Counted from the stretch's first letter, positions 1-9,030 are shown. The stretch is 64,000 bases of DNA from Lachnospiraceae bacterium (GCA_910575275.1 CAJTEE010000006.1:220860-284859), one strand, 5' to 3'. Notes: generated from the sequence alone by a model not told the origin. Program-made: numbers and translations.

Positions 1-396
1 GGAAAAGAACTGTCAAAAGAGACACTAAATTTCCCCCACCGCAGATACAGGTTCCGCATTTACCAGCTTTGCTTTGACGCAGGCCAGGAGACCATCCCGT
101 TTGCTTTTAAGGGAATCCGGGATCTGCACAGGGCCGGGTATGAGCAGCCACCGGCTTCGGAATACCGGCTGGTGTGCGATTCGGAGCTTGCCTGCCCGGA
201 GGAATGGAAAGATACGGAAATACTGGAACAGATTTCGGCGCATTACGGAAACCAGGTGCCGGAAGGCTACAGAGGACGCCCCCTTGCATCTTCGGATGTG
301 GTGGAGCTGGACGATGGAACAGGCCGCCGCTATTTCTACATAGACGGCAGGACATTTGAACCTGTGCGCTTCTCCCCCTTTCTTGCAAAAAAATGA
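1..396 (+). CDS. YodL-domain protein, 3' end only
   Basis: The reading frame is open from the first base of the window and stops at 394-396, so only the last 131 residues of a larger protein are present. The visible part has the order expected for a YodL-type domain as found in large multidomain proteins of Clostridial conjugative elements: FRIYQL, then a YRLV strand, then a YRGRPLASSDVVEL segment and a terminal YFYIDGRTFEPVRF. The RG-x-L-x-SDVV core is the most telling part. Function of the domain is unknown. It lies just upstream of pcfK/pcfJ-like genes, as is common in such elements. The N-terminal domains are outside the window. Confidence 0.6.
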   Translation, partial: GKELSKETLNFPHRRYRFRIYQLCFDAGQETIPFAFKGIRDLHRAGYEQPPASEYRLVCDSELACPEEWKDTEILEQISAHYGNQVPEGYRGRPLASSDVVELDDGTGRRYFYIDGRTFEPVRFSPFLAKK

Positions 397-475
397 AAGG
401 ATGGAGGCGGACAGCGGCAATGGCATGGAATGGGATTACCCGCTCCATGCCTTTTTTGACGAAAGGAGAGCAGAT

Positions 476-1480
476 ATGAGTAGTGCATTTGAGGATATGA
501 ACATGGAAGTGTGTATGGAAGAAAACCCTTTTGAGGAGGCTGGATTGCCGGCAGGAGATCCCGGAAAGGTAGAAAACGGGCTGCCCGATGGTTTTATGGA
601 CAGCATGGATGCGTTTGGGGAGAACCCCTTTGATTCAGACGGCCAGGAGCCGGACGCGGCTTCTCTTCCGGCCCAGGAGGAAACTGTTTCAGACGGAGCA
701 TGGGAGGACGCAGAAGAAAGCGCCGGCCCGGAAAGCGATGGGGCAGAGGAAACCGGGGAACCGGAGGAGGCAGGAGAACCAGCAAAGACCGGGGAACCGG
801 AGAAAGAGGAAAGCTTTGATGCGGAAGAGGAGGCAGAGGATAAAAAACGTGCGGAGCATGAGGCGGCAGAGGCCAGACGGAAAGCGGAATGGGAAGCCAG
901 GCAGCAGGCAAAGAAGGAAGCCGAACAGGCACAGCTTGCCAGACTTTCTTCCCTGAGTGACGAGGAAGTAACTGCACAGGCCATGAAGCGTGTAGGCGCC
1001 GATACGGAAAAGCTTACCCGCCGGAATATGAAAGAGTGCGTGTCAGAGTATATCCAGACTTTATGCCTGGAGGATCCGGATTTTTCCAGACTGACCATGC
1101 ATCCCCGCAAGACCATGATCCACTGTTTTTTCTATATCAACCGGAAAGCCAAGGAGTTTGTGGAGCAGGAGATGAAGGATAATGATATCAAGCCGGAAAA
1201 CGGCGTTTATGGAAGTGACGTGCCGGATGATCTGTGCTATCAGTGGGCGGAGGAATATTTCCGTGATCCGGACGCAAAGGAAGATCAGGAAAAGGAGGAG
1301 AAATTTGTTCCCAGGGCATATAACGGGAAATCTAATGTGAAGTCCAAAAGTACAAAAACTGTGGGAAAGAAAACCGCAGGGAAAGAGAAAAATGGGAAAA
1401 AGGAGGAAAAGAAACCGCAGGAAAAAGGAGCAGACGGTGGGCAGTTTGAACAGATGACTCTGGCAGGTCTTGCGGGATAG
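476..1480 (+). CDS. PcfK-like protein (AcrIIA9-type family)
   Basis: A 334-residue protein. I chose ATG 476 because GAAAGGAGAG lies just upstream; an earlier in-frame start at 356 overlaps the YodL gene and has no such site. Residues 1-130 are acidic, repetitive and probably disordered. They are followed by a charged, coiled-coil-like stretch (KRAEHEAAEARRKAEW) and a compact domain with MKRVGADTEKLTRRNMKEC and MHPRKTMIHCFFYINRK. That domain is, to my knowledge, the PcfK-like family, some members of which are named AcrIIA9 after Cas9 inhibitors found in gut metagenomes. Anti-CRISPR activity of this copy is not shown. The tail is lysine-rich. It sits 6 bp before pcfJ, the usual order in plasmids and ICEs. 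Confidence 0.75.
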   Translation: MSSAFEDMNMEVCMEENPFEEAGLPAGDPGKVENGLPDGFMDSMDAFGENPFDSDGQEPDAASLPAQEETVSDGAWEDAEESAGPESDGAEETGEPEEAGEPAKTGEPEKEESFDAEEEAEDKKRAEHEAAEARRKAEWEARQQAKKEAEQAQLARLSSLSDEEVTAQAMKRVGADTEKLTRRNMKECVSEYIQTLCLEDPDFSRLTMHPRKTMIHCFFYINRKAKEFVEQEMKDNDIKPENGVYGSDVPDDLCYQWAEEYFRDPDAKEDQEKEEKFVPRAYNGKSNVKSKSTKTVGKKTAGKEKNGKKEEKKPQEKGADGGQFEQMTLAGLAG

Positions 1481-1486
1481 GGGGAA

Positions 1487-3508
1487 ATGCAGATGAAGAT
1501 AAAGAAAAGAGAATGCCGGAAATTTGCAGATCCGGGATTGAAAATGAACCAGAATCACGGGCTGCTCCATGCGGAGGAAGTAAAGTACATTGTGCGGACA
1601 GCAGTGAAAAATATCGGTGGGAAACGGCTCCTGGTATTGTATATCTATCTGAGGGAGCAAGCGGCAGCAGGTAATTTTAAGCCTGTCTTGACCATGTTCC
1701 AGAGCAGGACAGAGTACGTTACTTTATGCCGCAGAGAGGATGGAAGCACCCGTTGGAGTGCGGCCGCCTTTTGTAACCTGCAGAGGGATTATGATTTCAG
1801 CAGACGGTGTGCCTTTTATATGGCCTGCGATGAGGAACGTGTGACAAAATTTTGTAAACGGAAAGGCTCTAAAGGTTTTACCAGTCTGTATCATTTACAA
1901 AGTGACATCAGTGAAAAAAGACAGCAGGAGCGGAAGTTAAAAAAGGAAAAAGAAATCCGTGAGAGAATGAAGGCAGTCCCTGCCCTTCCCAGAAATATCA
2001 GGAAGATGATGGACCGGGAGATTGTACCGCATTATCTTTTCTATTCTTATAACAGAAAGAGAAAGGATATGGAGGGATTCTGCAGCGCATGTAAAACCGA
2101 AGTTCTGGTGACAGGCGTGAGGCATAATGAAAAAGGAATATGCCCTGTATGTAAGGCGAAGGTAACCTTTAAGAGCCGTGGGAAACGTGGGATGATCATT
2201 GACCGGAATACGCTGCAGGTTATCCAGCGCATTTCCGGGAATGAGATTGTCGTGCGGTTCATAAAAAATTATTCTCAGTATGGGGATGAAAGGAAACCAT
2301 ATGTAAGTGTTTATGAGAATGCCAGGACATTCCTCTCCTGGGATGATGCCGGGAACATTTCCGAAGAACGCTATTACTACAGTTACAGCTGCCGGGACAG
2401 GCTTACTCCGTGGAAGCCGGGGAGCCGCCCTGTGTTCAGCAGGTGGCAGTACAGCTTTGAAGCAGACCAGACAGGTTTTCTGTATGAAAAAAACCTGGAC
2501 AAAGTCTTAAAAGGGTCGCCGTGGCAGTATTCCCAGCTGAAAGAATTTTATCTGGCAGACAGGGAACCGCTTTATGCCATTAGTTATCTGGCACAGTACA
2601 AACGCTACCCCATGCTGGAGTATCTGGTAAAGCTTCATCTGTACCGGCTGGCTGCGAGCGTTGCGTTTGGCAATCATTATTATAGTTCAGATTCCGGTTT
2701 TAATCCAAATGGGAAAAATTTAAAGGAAGTGCTTGGGTTTGATAAAGCCCACCTCCCCATGCTGCAAAGAGTAAATCCGGGGCTTGGCCAGATGAAACTG
2801 ATCAAGGCGCTTATTCATGCGAATGTGGATCTGAATGAAGAACTGTTGCGCTGGTGTGGGAATTTTAGTATCAGCAGGCCAGAAAATATACTTGTTCCAT
2901 TAAAACATATGACGCCGTATAAACTGATGAAATATGTAAATGAACAGTATGCAAAGTTTTGTAAAAGAGGCCCTTACCAGAGTGATGGGTATTACAAGAT
3001 GGAAGATATATTGACAGATTACCGGGATTACCTGTGCATGAGCGAAGGGCTGGAATTAGATCTGAAAAACAGCTTTGTCCTGTTTCCGGCTGATTTAAAG
3101 GAAGCCCATGACAAGGTGAATGATATTTCTGATAAGGAGCAGGCTCTGGTCTATGACAGACAGATCCAGAAACAGTTTGAGGAAATGAATCAGCAGTATC
3201 ACTTTGTTAAGTATGGGTTTGCCATGCTGCTCCCCCATACGGCAAAGGAGATCCTGGAGGAAGGGCAGAAACTGCATCACTGTGTCGGAGGTTATGTAAA
3301 AAGGGTGGTAAAAAGGGAGAGTACGATTCTGTTTGTCCGCAAAGCGGAGGAGCAGGATAAACCTCTCTGCACGGTTGAAATCCATAACGGTGAGGTGGTA
3401 CAGGCCCGCTGTTATGACAACCAGACACCTCCTCCCACAATCAAAAGATTTTTGGATGTATGGGAAAAAAAGATTCTGCATGCCCCTGCACTTGCGGCGG
3501 CTGCATAG
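1487..3508 (+). CDS. PcfJ-like protein
   Basis: A 673-residue protein of the PcfJ family found on conjugative plasmids and ICEs of Bacillota; its biochemical role is not established. A Cys4 zinc-binding site is visible around residues 199-222 (CSACKTEV then CPVCKAKV). The C-terminal PcfJ core is clear: an EILEEGQKLHHCVGGY segment around residue 590 followed by AEEQDKPLCTVEIHNGEV and QARCYDNQTPP. It starts 6 bp after the PcfK-like gene, so the two are probably cotranscribed and translationally linked. Length is in the normal range and no damage is seen. Confidence 0.85.
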   Translation: MQMKIKKRECRKFADPGLKMNQNHGLLHAEEVKYIVRTAVKNIGGKRLLVLYIYLREQAAAGNFKPVLTMFQSRTEYVTLCRREDGSTRWSAAAFCNLQRDYDFSRRCAFYMACDEERVTKFCKRKGSKGFTSLYHLQSDISEKRQQERKLKKEKEIRERMKAVPALPRNIRKMMDREIVPHYLFYSYNRKRKDMEGFCSACKTEVLVTGVRHNEKGICPVCKAKVTFKSRGKRGMIIDRNTLQVIQRISGNEIVVRFIKNYSQYGDERKPYVSVYENARTFLSWDDAGNISEERYYYSYSCRDRLTPWKPGSRPVFSRWQYSFEADQTGFLYEKNLDKVLKGSPWQYSQLKEFYLADREPLYAISYLAQYKRYPMLEYLVKLHLYRLAASVAFGNHYYSSDSGFNPNGKNLKEVLGFDKAHLPMLQRVNPGLGQMKLIKALIHANVDLNEELLRWCGNFSISRPENILVPLKHMTPYKLMKYVNEQYAKFCKRGPYQSDGYYKMEDILTDYRDYLCMSEGLELDLKNSFVLFPADLKEAHDKVNDISDKEQALVYDRQIQKQFEEMNQQYHFVKYGFAMLLPHTAKEILEEGQKLHHCVGGYVKRVVKRESTILFVRKAEEQDKPLCTVEIHNGEVVQARCYDNQTPPPTIKRFLDVWEKKILHAPALAAAA

Positions 3509-3516
3509 AGTAAGAA

Positions 3517-3545
3517 AGCGGATGTCTTTATGGCATCCGTTTTCC
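3517..3545 (+). terminator. Hairpin with short T run after pcfJ
   Basis: CGGATG and CATCCG form a short stem closed by nine bases and followed by TTTTCC. It lies in the 70-bp gap before the next gene and may be a weak intrinsic terminator or attenuator within the operon. Confidence 0.45.
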
Positions 3546-3578
3546 TTGTCAAAAAATTGAAACGAAAAGGAGATAAGT

Positions 3579-3902
3579 ATGGTAAAAAATCTGAATCAGT
3601 TAAAAAAGACTATAAAGAAGGGAACCTGTCTGGAGATTCTTGTTCACTGCAGGCCGGAATTTACAGGGCAGAAACGCAAGGTTACGCTGGCAAATACCCA
3701 GGGGTTTTACAGTATCGTGCCGGACGAGCCGGATCATAAAGTGAGCCTTGCAAATGACGGAAAGGGATTTATTCTCTGGTGGCGCAATGCCTCTGACTGG
3801 GAATTCCATGACGGTATCTGCAGTACTTACTGCAAAGGCAAAAAGCATACCGAAGAATTTCTGGTTATGTCATTCCGCATCACAGGGCAGGAGGTGGCTT
3901 AA
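3579..3902 (+). CDS. Small element-encoded protein, unknown function
   Basis: A 107-residue protein starting at ATG 3579 behind AAAAGGAGATAAGT. I do not recognise a family. The sequence is soluble, mixed alpha/beta, with no signal peptide or membrane segment; notable pieces are KKGTCLEILVHCRPEF and GKGFILWWRNASDWEFHDG, rich in aromatic residues. The stop codon TAA directly abuts the ATG of the DNA ligase gene, so the two are very probably cotranscribed. It is likely a backbone protein of the same mobile element. Confidence 0.7.
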   Translation: MVKNLNQLKKTIKKGTCLEILVHCRPEFTGQKRKVTLANTQGFYSIVPDEPDHKVSLANDGKGFILWWRNASDWEFHDGICSTYCKGKKHTEEFLVMSFRITGQEVA

Positions 3903-5918
3903 ATGGCACAGAACGCATGGGAAAAAATACAAGCGCTGACCGCACAGTTAAACCGATACAGGGATGAATATTATAACAGCAATGCCCCATCCGTTTCGGA
4001 TGCAGTCTATGACAGGCTGTATGACGAGCTGGCAGCCTTGGAGATGGAAACGGGGATATGGATGGCAGATTCCCCCACACAGACAGTGGGCTTTCAGGCA
4101 GTCAGTGAGCTTAAAAAGACAGGCCATCCGATTCCGCTGCTCTCACTGGACAAGACGAAAAGCGTTGAGGAACTGGCGTCCTTTGCAGGGGAGCACCAGA
4201 TCCTTTTGATGTTAAAACTGGACGGCCTGACGGTCAAGCTGACTTATGAGGACGGGAAACTGATTGAGGCTTCCACCCGTGGTGACGGGGATACCGGAGA
4301 AATAATCACCCACAATGTCCGCGGCATTTCCGGGATACCGCAGCACATTCCCCACAAGGAACGTCTGGTGGTGAGCGGGGAGGCATTTATCCGGCCAGGT
4401 GATTTTAAGAAACTGCGGGAAACCCTGACGGACAGCAACGGTGAACGCTACAAGAACGGAAGGAACCTGGCGGTTGGCTCCGTGCGTCTGCTGGATGCGG
4501 CAGTCTGCCGGGAGCGGAAGGTGATGTATATGCCTTTTACCGTAGTGGAAGGATTTCCGGAAATGCAATCAAAATCCCAGAAACTGCGGAAACTCCCGGA
4601 GCTGGGCTTCCAGGTCTGCAAATTTGTCATCAGTAAGCGGAAGCTGACCTGCCAGGAGATGGCGGACGGTATTGCAAAGCTGCGGCAGTTTGCAGAGGCC
4701 AGTGATGTCCCTATTGACGGGATCGTAGCTTCCTACAATGATATTGCCTTTTCCCGGTCTTGCGGCAGGACAGGGCATCACTACAAAGATGGGATAGCCT
4801 TTAAATTCGAGGATGAGCTTCACGAAACAAAGCTGCTCTCTATTGAGTGGAATCCTTCCCGTTCCGGGGAGATCTCCCCGGTGGCGGTTTTTGAACCGGT
4901 AGAGATAGATGGATGTGAGGTATCCAGGGCAAGCCTGCACAACCTTTCCTTTATCGAGGGGATGGAGCTGATGCCCGGCTGCCGGATACTGGTCAGCAAG
5001 CGGAACATGATCATCCCCCATGTGGAGGAAAACCTGGACCGCGGCCGTTTTGTCATGGGGCAGGCCGTACCGGAAAGGTGCCCCTGCTGTGGGGAGCCTG
5101 TCCGCATCCACGAGAGCCGTTCCGTGGAGAATGGGAAAGATAAGATTACTAAGACTCTGTTCTGCGATAACCAGGGCTGTGAGACCAGACGCCTGCGCCA
5201 GTTCGTACATTTTGTCAGCCAGAAGGCCATGAATATCGAAGGTCTGTCAGAGGCCACTCTGGAGAAATTCATTGGAAAAGGGTGGATTCACACCTATATG
5301 GATATCTATGGGCTTGACAGGCATAAAGGCGAGATTGTGAATATGGAAGGCTTCGGGGAGAAATCCTGGCAGCGTCTGTGGGATGCCATCCAGGGCAGCA
5401 GGAATACCACCTTTGAGCGGTATCTTATCGCCATGGATATCCCTATGGTGGGAAATACGGCCAGCCGGACCCTTGCCGGGATGTTCCACAGTGACCTGGA
5501 GGAATTTGAGGACGCGGTGCATCACCAGTATGATTTTACGCAGCTCCCTGATTTCGGGGATACCCTGCACAACAATATCCATGAGTGGTTTTATGATGAA
5601 GAAAATCTGTATGTATGGGAGGTATTACAGCAGATGTTACATATCGAAAAAAGGACAGCGGAAAACAATACGGCCGCAGTAAGGGAGAATCCTTTTGTGG
5701 GGATGACTGTCGTAGTGACCGGAAAGGTGGAACCCTATACCCGCAGCGGCATCAATGAGAAGATTGAATCCCTGGGCGCCCATGCCGGGAGTTCGGTGAG
5801 CAAAAAGACGGATTACCTGGTCTGCGGGGAGAATGCCGGGAGCAAGCTGGCAAGGGCAAGGGAGCTGGGGATAACAGTTCTGACGCCGGCCCAGTTTTTC
5901 CAGATGGCAGGCGAATAG
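3903..5918 (+). CDS. ligA: NAD-dependent DNA ligase
   Basis: A 671-residue protein of the size and domain order of bacterial LigA. It seals nicks in duplex DNA using NAD. The N-terminal Ia region (RYRDEYYNSNAPSVSDAVYDRLYDEL reads as the NAD-binding helix pair) precedes the nucleotidyltransferase motif KLDG, whose lysine is residue 105 and would carry the AMP. STRGDGDTGE follows. A zinc finger (CPCCGEPV and CDNQGC), helix-hairpin-helix repeats and a C-terminal BRCT domain (VTGKVEPYTRSGINEKIE) are all present. It lies inside the plasmid/ICE-like backbone rather than a chromosomal repair locus, so it is probably an accessory copy that helps the element replicate or repair its DNA. Confidence 0.93.
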   Translation: MAQNAWEKIQALTAQLNRYRDEYYNSNAPSVSDAVYDRLYDELAALEMETGIWMADSPTQTVGFQAVSELKKTGHPIPLLSLDKTKSVEELASFAGEHQILLMLKLDGLTVKLTYEDGKLIEASTRGDGDTGEIITHNVRGISGIPQHIPHKERLVVSGEAFIRPGDFKKLRETLTDSNGERYKNGRNLAVGSVRLLDAAVCRERKVMYMPFTVVEGFPEMQSKSQKLRKLPELGFQVCKFVISKRKLTCQEMADGIAKLRQFAEASDVPIDGIVASYNDIAFSRSCGRTGHHYKDGIAFKFEDELHETKLLSIEWNPSRSGEISPVAVFEPVEIDGCEVSRASLHNLSFIEGMELMPGCRILVSKRNMIIPHVEENLDRGRFVMGQAVPERCPCCGEPVRIHESRSVENGKDKITKTLFCDNQGCETRRLRQFVHFVSQKAMNIEGLSEATLEKFIGKGWIHTYMDIYGLDRHKGEIVNMEGFGEKSWQRLWDAIQGSRNTTFERYLIAMDIPMVGNTASRTLAGMFHSDLEEFEDAVHHQYDFTQLPDFGDTLHNNIHEWFYDEENLYVWEVLQQMLHIEKRTAENNTAAVRENPFVGMTVVVTGKVEPYTRSGINEKIESLGAHAGSSVSKKTDYLVCGENAGSKLARARELGITVLTPAQFFQMAGE

Positions 5919-5960
5919 AAAGGAAACTGCCCGCCAGAAACAAGTAAATCATAGCATACG

Positions 5961-5984
5961 GGGGAGAGAAAAGAGGCTCTCCCC
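5961..5984 (+). other. Hairpin between ligA and next gene
   Basis: GGGGAGAG and CTCTCCCC form a perfect 8-bp stem with an 8-base loop in the 87-bp gap. No T run follows, so it is more likely an mRNA stability or processing element than a terminator. Confidence 0.4.
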
Positions 5985-6005
5985 TGTCTGGAAGGAGGCT
6001 ATAAG

Positions 6006-6632
6006 ATGAATAACAGGACGATGATAAAATTATCCACATCCGAGGACTGCGTTACCCTGCGGACACTCTCGAAAGAGTACCATTCTCCCCAGGGCTTTGT
6101 CTTTACGGAGAAAGAACTGCTGGAACTGGAAGAAAGAAGATATATGACGGTATCCGATATCCGCTCCTTTGCAAAAGTGTCATTACGGAAGTCTTTCGAG
6201 CAGGCGGAGATTCTGGAAATAGAATTTACCTGGCTCAGTGACGCAGGGGGAGGGAAGGTGTCCGGCAGGACGGAAACAGTACGGCTTTCCTATGAGAAAT
6301 TTAAAAGTTCCATAAAGCAGAGCCGGGAGGACGGTATGCAGATAAAGATGCTGTCCCTGGAGGAAGACGGCAGACTAAAGATAGAATTTCAGAGCAGGAG
6401 AAATCTGAAAGCAGTGGCGGAGACGAAGGCATTGCGGAAAAAACTGGGGAAGTTCCTGGCAGACCATTTTCTGAGATGGAAAGGCAGCAGGCAGATCACG
6501 GTGTATGATGATTTTGAACCGTACAGCTTTTTCTTCCAGGAACAGACGCCCTATGGGAACGGTATCTGCGGAGGTGTTATCCTCCACGGCCGGGAGAATC
6601 TGGAGAAGGCGTATTATGGGATACATACCTGA
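6006..6632 (+). CDS. Element protein of unknown function, 208 aa
   Basis: Starts at ATG 6006 behind GGAAGGAGGC. I do not recognise a family. The protein is soluble and charged with no signal peptide. The N-terminal half includes a KEYHSPQGFVFTEKELLELEER segment and the C-terminal half a KALRKKLGKFLADHFLRWKGS helix followed by an aromatic strand DDFEPYSFFF. It is the last gene of the forward block that begins with pcfK and is followed by a clear terminator, so it belongs to that operon. Confidence 0.65.
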   Translation: MNNRTMIKLSTSEDCVTLRTLSKEYHSPQGFVFTEKELLELEERRYMTVSDIRSFAKVSLRKSFEQAEILEIEFTWLSDAGGGKVSGRTETVRLSYEKFKSSIKQSREDGMQIKMLSLEEDGRLKIEFQSRRNLKAVAETKALRKKLGKFLADHFLRWKGSRQITVYDDFEPYSFFFQEQTPYGNGICGGVILHGRENLEKAYYGIHT

Positions 6633-6660
6633 CCGGATGGACAGGACAAGTTAAGGTGTA

Positions 6661-6708
6661 AAAAAACAGGATTCGGCAGAAACATACGCTGTCGGTCCTG
6701 TTTTTTTA
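6661..6708 (+). terminator. Intrinsic terminator
   Basis: AAAACAGGATTCGGCAG pairs with CTGTCGGTCCTGTTTT, followed by a run of T. It ends the pcfK-to-6632 transcript, just upstream of the parM-like gene. Confidence 0.8.
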
Positions 6709-6778
6709 TTTTTTGTTGAAAAAAGACGTATTCAATGCGTAAAGAATAAGTATAAAGGAAAAAAGGAGATGGAAAAGT

Positions 6779-7693
6779 ATGTTAATTGCAATCGACCATG
6801 GAAACAAACAGATGAAGACGATCCACTGTCCGCCCTTCGTGTCCGGGCTGATGGAGAGCATCACAAAGCCTTTTGGCAGCGACATTCTGGAATATCAGAA
6901 TCGGTTTTACACGCTGTCAAACCAGAGGATTCCTTATAAGAGGGATAAGACGGAGGACGACCGCTTTTTTATCCTGACCTTATTTGGTATCGCCGAGGAA
7001 CTCCATTTAAAAGGAGGATATGGAGAGGAAGTGGTGCATGTGTCTCTGGCCGTGGGGCTTCCGCCGGCTCATTACGGGGCGCAAAACCAGTCTTTTATAC
7101 GGTATTTTTCAGGCAGGGGCATTGTAAACTTCCAGTATCGTGACAATCCGTACACCATTTACATTGAGGATGTGCGCTGCTATCCCCAGGCTTTTGCGGC
7201 GGCCGTGACCATGATGGACCGACTGCTGGACAAGCCAAGGGTGCTTATCGTAGATATCGGCGGGTTTACGGCGGACTACCTGATGATGCGTTCCGGCCGG
7301 GCGGATCTGAGTATCTGCGATTCCCTGGAAAACGGAGTAATCCTGCTCTATAACCGGATTCGGACGAAAGCCAATTCAGAATTTGACATCCTGCTGGAAG
7401 AAACGGATATTGACGGTATCTTAAAGGATGGTGAGAGCACCTATGCCCCGAAAGTCTCCTCCCTTGTGGAAAAGCTGGCGCAGGATTTTGTAAATGACCT
7501 GGCAAACAGCCTGCGGGAGCGTATGCTGGATCTGATGTCCGGCATGGTGGTATTTGTGGGCGGCGGCGCCATCCTTCTGCGCCGGCAGATTGAAGCATCC
7601 GGGAAAGTGGGAAATGCTTTATTTGTGGAGGATATCAATGCCAATGCAAAGGGGTATGAATTTCTCTATAAGATGGAAACGGCAGGCAGGTGA
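6779..7693 (+). CDS. parM: ParM-type actin-like plasmid segregation protein
   Basis: A 304-residue actin-fold ATPase. Motifs seen are the N-terminal phosphate-1 loop AIDHGNKQMK, the phosphate-2 motif VDIGGFTADY near residue 160, and the adenosine-binding VGGGAILL near residue 258. The family forms dynamic filaments that push plasmid copies apart, working with a DNA-binding partner and a centromere. The downstream gene 7698-8102 has the expected partner features and starts 5 bp after this stop. Start ATG 6779 follows AAAAAAGGAGATGG. Presence of a par locus suggests that the left segment is or was a low-copy plasmid or an ICE with an extrachromosomal stage. Confidence 0.85.
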   Translation: MLIAIDHGNKQMKTIHCPPFVSGLMESITKPFGSDILEYQNRFYTLSNQRIPYKRDKTEDDRFFILTLFGIAEELHLKGGYGEEVVHVSLAVGLPPAHYGAQNQSFIRYFSGRGIVNFQYRDNPYTIYIEDVRCYPQAFAAAVTMMDRLLDKPRVLIVDIGGFTADYLMMRSGRADLSICDSLENGVILLYNRIRTKANSEFDILLEETDIDGILKDGESTYAPKVSSLVEKLAQDFVNDLANSLRERMLDLMSGMVVFVGGGAILLRRQIEASGKVGNALFVEDINANAKGYEFLYKMETAGR

Positions 7694-7697
7694 GCTT

Positions 7698-8102
7698 ATG
7701 GGTGAGAAAAGGAACCGGGAGCGGTTCAGTATCAAGTTCAATGAGAATGACCCCGCCCATGACGCCGTGATTCGTCTGCTGGAAAAACAGGGGCCGCGCA
7801 GCAAGGCGCAGTTTCTTGTGAATGCGGTTCTCCACTATATCAACTGCCCGGAAACACCGGATATTGCCATTCCCCAGACTATAGACAGGGCGGCAATCGA
7901 AGAAATCGTTGCGGAGATTCTGAGCCAGAAAGAAAATGTCAGGCAGACAGAGGATAAAAGAGAGATAAAAAGTGAAACTATATGGAAACAGGGCGCTTTC
8001 AAGCCGGAGAAGAAGCCGGATGGAGCGTATCAGCCAAAAGAGATGGATCAGGCAACACGATCACTGATTGCAGATACCATGTCAGCATTTCGGAGTAACT
8101 GA
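7698..8102 (+). CDS. ParR-like centromere-binding partner
   Basis: A 134-residue protein starting at ATG 7698, only 5 bp after parM. The first 60 residues (RFSIKFNENDPAHDAVIRLL then SKAQFLVNAVLHYI) have the strand-helix-helix pattern of ribbon-helix-helix DNA-binding proteins, as in ParR. The rest is charged and low in complexity, as expected for a tail that binds the ParM filament end. The assignment rests on the fold pattern and its position; sequence identity to known ParR is usually low. An obvious array of centromere repeats was not seen next to it. Confidence 0.68.
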   Translation: MGEKRNRERFSIKFNENDPAHDAVIRLLEKQGPRSKAQFLVNAVLHYINCPETPDIAIPQTIDRAAIEEIVAEILSQKENVRQTEDKREIKSETIWKQGAFKPEKKPDGAYQPKEMDQATRSLIADTMSAFRSN

Positions 8103-8121
8103 TTAACATGGGGAGAACTAT

Positions 8122-8463
8122 TTACTTTTTTTGTGTTTCCCGTACCTCCAGGGCGGAGATAAAGCTGTTGATAATATCTTCGAGATGACAGTATTGTGCG
8201 GGATGCAGATTTGAGATTCTGGAAATCAGGGTCCAGTGGTCGCTGGCATTCACTTCTCCAAGGAGCAGGTAATCAGTGCTGATATCCAGTGCGGAACAGA
8301 CCCGGATGATATTTTCCGGGCGCAGCGCCTTTTTGCCAAGTTCTGCGGAAGAAATGGTCTGAGGGGTGATACCTGCCTTTTCAGACAGTTCTTCCTGTGT
8401 CATGCGCAGCTGCTTCCTGCGATGCAGTATCCGGTTTCCAATCTGTTTTAATAAGTCGTCCAT
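8122..8463 (-). CDS. XRE-family transcriptional regulator
   Basis: A 113-residue minus-strand protein. The N-terminal 65 residues are a Cro/CI-type helix-turn-helix: RRKQLRMTQEELSEKAGI, then TPQTISSAELGKKALRPENI. The C-terminal part (ISRISNLHPAQYCHLEDIINSF) is a short helical extension that probably dimerises. It converges on the parR-like gene and is divergent from the 8624 gene, with a dyad-containing intergenic region between, so it probably represses itself and that neighbour. Confidence 0.85.
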   Translation of the reverse strand: MDDLLKQIGNRILHRRKQLRMTQEELSEKAGITPQTISSAELGKKALRPENIIRVCSALDISTDYLLLGEVNASDHWTLISRISNLHPAQYCHLEDIINSFISALEVRETQKK

Positions 8464-8524
8464 CCGTTCACCTCCAAGTATAATGGCTTAATTTTATCTG
8501 CTATAGTTTCAATAATTAAGCGAT

Positions 8525-8559
8525 TATGGTTGAGAAAGTTCTCCCATAACATATATAAT
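8525..8559. promoter_or_regulatory. Dyad and -10 box between XRE regulator and 8624 gene
   Basis: TATGG-TT-GAGAA-AG-TTCTC-CCATA forms a near-perfect dyad at 8525-8548, directly upstream of a TATAAT box at 8554-8559 facing the 8624 gene. The position fits an operator for the divergent XRE regulator. This is an inference from symmetry and spacing. Confidence 0.5.
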
Positions 8560-8623
8560 GTGCTTTAGGAGATAGGAATATACGGAAAATGCAGGAATTG
8601 AAATTAAGAATGAGGAAGGAGAA

Positions 8624-8962
8624 ATGGAAATGTCAAATGATATGTGGGTAAAAATGGCTGAGTTCCTGGGCAACTTAAACGGGGAGAATGTGAACAGGGA
8701 AAGTTATATCCGCACTCCGGAGTATGAAGAGGCGCTGACTGCCTGGAAAGAAACCGAGCCAGAGTGGGAAGAATTTTTAAAAACCTTATCTGCAGAGCAG
8801 CAGAACCAGGCAGAAAAAATGAAAGACTGCCTGGAGGACTTTGCGTCTGTTCAGGAGAGAAGGGCCTATATCCAGGGATATGCGGACTGTGTGCAGGTGC
8901 TGTTTCATATGGGATTATTAAGGGAAACAGAAGGGTTAAAGTGGCCGGAAAAGATGGAATAA
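8624..8962 (+). CDS. Small helical protein, unknown function
   Basis: A 112-residue acidic, helix-rich soluble protein with no signal peptide. Segments such as YEEALTAWKETEPEWEEFLKT and KMKDCLEDFASVQERRAYIQ followed by GYADCVQVLFHMGLL resemble small helical proteins common in Lachnospiraceae accessory DNA; no function is known to me. ATG 8624 or ATG 8630 could be the start (GAAGGAG lies upstream of both). It is divergent from the XRE regulator and is followed by a terminator. Confidence 0.65.
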   Translation: MEMSNDMWVKMAEFLGNLNGENVNRESYIRTPEYEEALTAWKETEPEWEEFLKTLSAEQQNQAEKMKDCLEDFASVQERRAYIQGYADCVQVLFHMGLLRETEGLKWPEKME

Positions 8963-9030
8963 AGTGGAGATACGGAAGGAATGCTTTGTCTGAATGGTTT
9001 AAAGCAGATACAGGACAGGAAAATAATTGC

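Noticed and set aside
436..1116. 226-codon minus-strand frame, Ser-rich
   Set aside because: Antisense of the acidic low-complexity part of the PcfK-like gene.
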